In this document: piece by piece, positions 61,408-64,000 of the stretch | How positions within the stretch are numbered: position 1 is the stretch's first letter | Layout: each line of letters starts with the position of its first letter | Source: Poa pratensis | Lineage: Eukaryota > Streptophyta > Magnoliopsida > Poales > Poaceae | Reading direction: 5' to 3' | NCBI GenBank assembly: GCA_947311845.1 | Contig: CAMZMU010000089.1 | Span: 22,844,435-22,908,434 of the forward strand | DNA length: 64,000 nt | Made by a program: the position numbers and the translations under genes | Notes under the pieces: model-generated | Databases searched by the model: none | Told to the model about the DNA's origin: nothing | The model's input: only the letters and a program-made list of their open reading frames with translations

Positions 61408-64000
61408 CTAAGCATAGAAACGGCGCAGCTGCGCAACGTTCCAAGGATTGTGGGAGAGTTCGCCGGTCTTCGCGTGCTTCAGTCTGTATGCTCCACCACC
61501 AATGACCTCGGTGATGATGAAGGGTCCTTCCCATGGAGAAGCAAGTTTATGCACCTTCTTTTGCTTCAGTCGAAGTACCAAGTCACCCACCTCGAAGGAC
61601 CTGGTACGCAGTCGACGGCTGTGGTAGTTGCGTAGATCTTGCTGGTAGACAGCTGTGCGTGCTAGCGCCGTGTTGCGTGCTTCTTCAAGCAAGTCGACTG
61701 CATCTTCGAGTGCTTCATCTGCATCTTCTTCATTGTATGCTTCGACCCTTGGTGCGTTGAACCTTACGTCTGATGGCAGGATTGCCTCTGCGCCGTAGAC
61801 CATGAAGAATGGAGTGAATTGCGTTGAGGCGTTGGGTGTTGTGCGTAGGCTCCATAGCACAGACGGGAGCTCTTCTACCCAAGCACCCGCAGCCCTTTTG
61901 AGTGGCACCAGGAGGCGCTTCTTGATTCCACTCGTCACAAGCCCATTGGCCTTTTCGACTTGGCCGTTTGATTGCGGGTGCGCCACAGATGCATAATTGA
62001 GCGTGATATCTTGCTCTTTGCAGAAGGATTTGAATTCCTCAGCCGTGAAGTTTGTACCGTTGTCAGTGATGATGCTATTGGCACACCAAAGCGGTATATG
62101 ATGGATTTTATGAAATTGACTGCTGTAGTGGCAGTCGAACTTGTGATGGGTACTGCTTCAATCCACTTGGTGAACTTGTCGACCGCCACCAGAAGGTGAG
62201 TATGCCCTCCATGGGAGGATTTTTTGAGTGGCCCAACCATATCGAGCCCCCACTGGGCGAAGGGCCAGGCCAATGGTATTGTCTTCAACGCCGATGCGGG
62301 TGCGTGCGGCTTTGTGGCGAATTTTTGGCAGCCGATGCACCTTTTGACTATGTCCTCCGCGTCTTTGAGTGCTGTGGGCCAGTAGAAGCCTGCGCGAAAG
62401 GCTTTGGCTACGAGTGATCGACTGCTGGCGTGATGCCCGCAAGTACCTGCATGAATATCACGAAGGATGGCTTGGCCATCTTCAAATGCTATGCAACGCT
62501 GGAACATACCTGATATGCTGCGTTTGTAAAGTTCACCGTTGATGACAGTGTATGCTTTAGATCGTCGAGTGACGCGTCTTGACTCTGTGAAGTCTTCGGG
62601 TACCTCGCCGCGGAGTATGTATGCGAGGAAGGGTTGAGTCCAAGTTGGCTCGATGAGGAGTACCTCGACTGGTGGGTCCTCTGTGCTAGGTGTTTTGCTC
62701 TTGGCTGGTGCGGCTGATGCAGGAGTTGCCCGCTTCTTTTTGATTGATCTGTGCTCGATGCGCTCGAAGAAGACACCAGGTGGCACTGGTGCTTTGGTCG
62801 CACCAATGTTGGCTAACTTATCTGCTTCTTCATTGCTCTCACGCCCTATGTGCCGCAACTCGCAGCCTTCGAAGCTGCCCTCCATGATGTTGTACAGGTC
62901 ACGGTAGGCGATCATGTTATCTGCGATTGCGTCGCAGCCTTCATTGTTTGCTGCACCACCAGATTCGAGTCGCCGTAGATCATCAGTCGAGTGCACCCGA
63001 GGCTTTGGCCATCCTCATGCCATGGATCAGAGCCTCATATTCTGCTTCGTTATTGGATGGGAACTCGAATCCCATTTGCAGGATGTAGCGGAGCTTGTCG
63101 CCTTTTGGTGATATGAGGATGACACGCCTGCGCCTTCGTTTTTCTTCGAGCCATCAAAGTACATAGTCCAGGAATTGGACACATCTGGTGCTCCTGGGAG
63201 CTGAGCTTCAATCCACTCGGTGTGGAAGTCGGGTAAAACTTGTGCTTTGATGGCCTTCGGGTAATCATACTTGATGTCTCTTGGTGCTAGCTCGATGAGC
63301 CATTTTGCTACTCGCCCAGTTGCATTGGGGTTTGTGAGGATGTCCCCGATCCCTGAAGTGCTGATTACAGTGATCGGGTGCTCGGAGAAGTAATGCGTCA
63401 GCTTCCTTGAGGACATGAACACGGCGTAGCCAGCTTCTGATAGTGCGGGTACCGCTGCTTTGATGTGGAGAGCACTTCACTCAAGTAATAGACTGGACGT
63501 TGTATGCTTTGGGCGTGTCCCTCCTCTCTGCGTTCGACCACTAGAACAGTGCTCACCACCCTGTTAGTTGCAGAGACATATAGGTATAGTGGCTCGCGTT
63601 CCCTTGGTGCTACGAGGATTGGAGGGCTTGTGAGGACTCGCTTGAGGTCCGTGAAGGCTGCTTCGGCTTCTGGCGTCCACTCGAATTTATCTGCCTTCTT
63701 CATCAGTCGATAGAACGGGAGTGCTTTTTCGCCTAGCTTGCTGATGAATCGACTGAGTGCTGCTACTCTACCCGCCAACTTTTGCACGTCGTGGAGCTTT
63801 GAAGGCCTTTGCATCGTCAAGATGGCCTGTATTTTCTCCGGGTCCGCCTCGATTCCTCGAGCTGAGACTAGATACCCGAGGAGTTGCCCGGCTGGCACGC
63901 CGAACGTGCACTTCTTCGGGTTGAGCTTGATGTGGAAGCGTTTGAGGTTTGCGAATGTCTCTCGCAAGTCATCGAGTAGTGTGTTTTCCTCTCTTGTGGT
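61408..64000 (-). pseudogene. gypsy pol: RT (C-terminal part), two RNase H blocks, integrase (3' end truncated by window)
   Basis: Read right to left: the RT end (LNPKKCTFGVPAGQLLGYLVS, then the connection ALSRFISKLGEKALPFYRL), a gypsy RNase H (YLYVSATNRVVSTVL, RPVYYLSEVLS), a second RNase H-like block (WTMYFDGSKKNEGAG), and integrase with an HHCC zinc finger (GHHASSRSL, CIGCQKF), core (WGLDMVGPLKK, TKWIEAVPI, MAHPQSNGQVEKANG) and C-terminal EVGDLVLRL, SPWEGPFIITEVIGGGAYRL. Frames change at about 63400, 63100 and 61980, so the polyprotein is interrupted at least three times. Stop at 61408-61410. The protease and gag are outside the window. Confidence 0.88.

Larger units (their letters stand above)
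55200..64000 (-). mobile_element. Tat-lineage-like gypsy retrotransposon, running off the right edge
   Basis: Orientation is minus: an LTR at about 55205-55651 (minus-strand start TGACATGGGTATACATATCG), a polypurine tract CTCGGGGGCTAC directly inside it, then a long region with an extra spliced ORF on the opposite strand, then integrase, RNase H and RT on the minus strand up to the window edge. Two RNase H-like blocks and an antisense extra ORF between pol and the 3' LTR are known features of the Tat lineage of plant Ty3/gypsy elements. It appears to be inserted into the Athila/Sabrina-like remnant at about 55200. gag and the 5' LTR lie beyond 64000. Confidence 0.8.

Overview
The window is plant nuclear DNA from a grass, most probably a Triticeae species (wheat, Aegilops, barley or rye group). 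The grounds are GT-AG introns, GC-rich first exons, Stowaway MITEs with CTCCCTCC ends, gypsy elements of Triticeae type (LTR start TGATACGTCTC), a grass-type DUF6598 gene and an F-box/LRR/FBD family. The species call is inference.

Layout. 1-431 is the tail of a hAT transposon. 1.2-12.3 kb is a tandem F-box/LRR/FBD cluster of three broken copies; a broken DUF6598 gene is wedged between copies 1 and 2, next to an orphan 3' flank of the same F-box family. A tRNA-Leu(AAG) lies at 12.7 kb with a partial duplication of its 3' half, followed by an 87-bp minisatellite and a small CLCSPT-motif gene on the minus strand at 13.6-14.0 kb. 15.4-17.4 kb is a TIR-bounded DNA element carrying a spliced gene with an RNase H1 N-terminal (viroplasmin-like) domain and a C-terminal hydrophobic tail. 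A 5'-truncated LINE follows (17.4-20.8 kb). A secreted-type polyamine oxidase gene (21.6-25.9 kb, +) has two indels in one exon. It converges on a C2-VASt-C2-GRAM-VASt gene (26.9-32.0 kb, -) that also has lesions. Next is an apparently intact ten-exon gene for proteasomal ATPase RPT4 (32.9-37.0 kb, -), the clearest functional protein gene in the window.

From 38 kb the window is almost wholly mobile DNA: a 950-bp hAT element with a perfect 8-bp target duplication; a complete 6.15-kb non-autonomous LTR retrotransposon with seemingly identical 1221-bp LTRs and a 5-bp target duplication; two LINE remnants in opposite orientations; an Athila/Sabrina-like gypsy remnant with a gag-protease fragment; and, running off the right edge, a Tat-lineage-like gypsy with pol on the minus strand and an intron-containing extra ORF (Transposase_28 type) on the opposite strand.

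Nearly every host gene other than RPT4 and the small 13.6-kb gene carries frameshifts or stops, while RPT4 reads cleanly through ten exons. This argues for real gene decay rather than poor base quality, although single-base indels in draft sequence cannot be excluded. No operon-like or multi-gene system is visible. The unusual features are the captured RNase H1-like domain, the antisense spliced ORF, the repeated polypurine-tract-like motifs in two unrelated LTR elements, and the rearranged F-box cluster.
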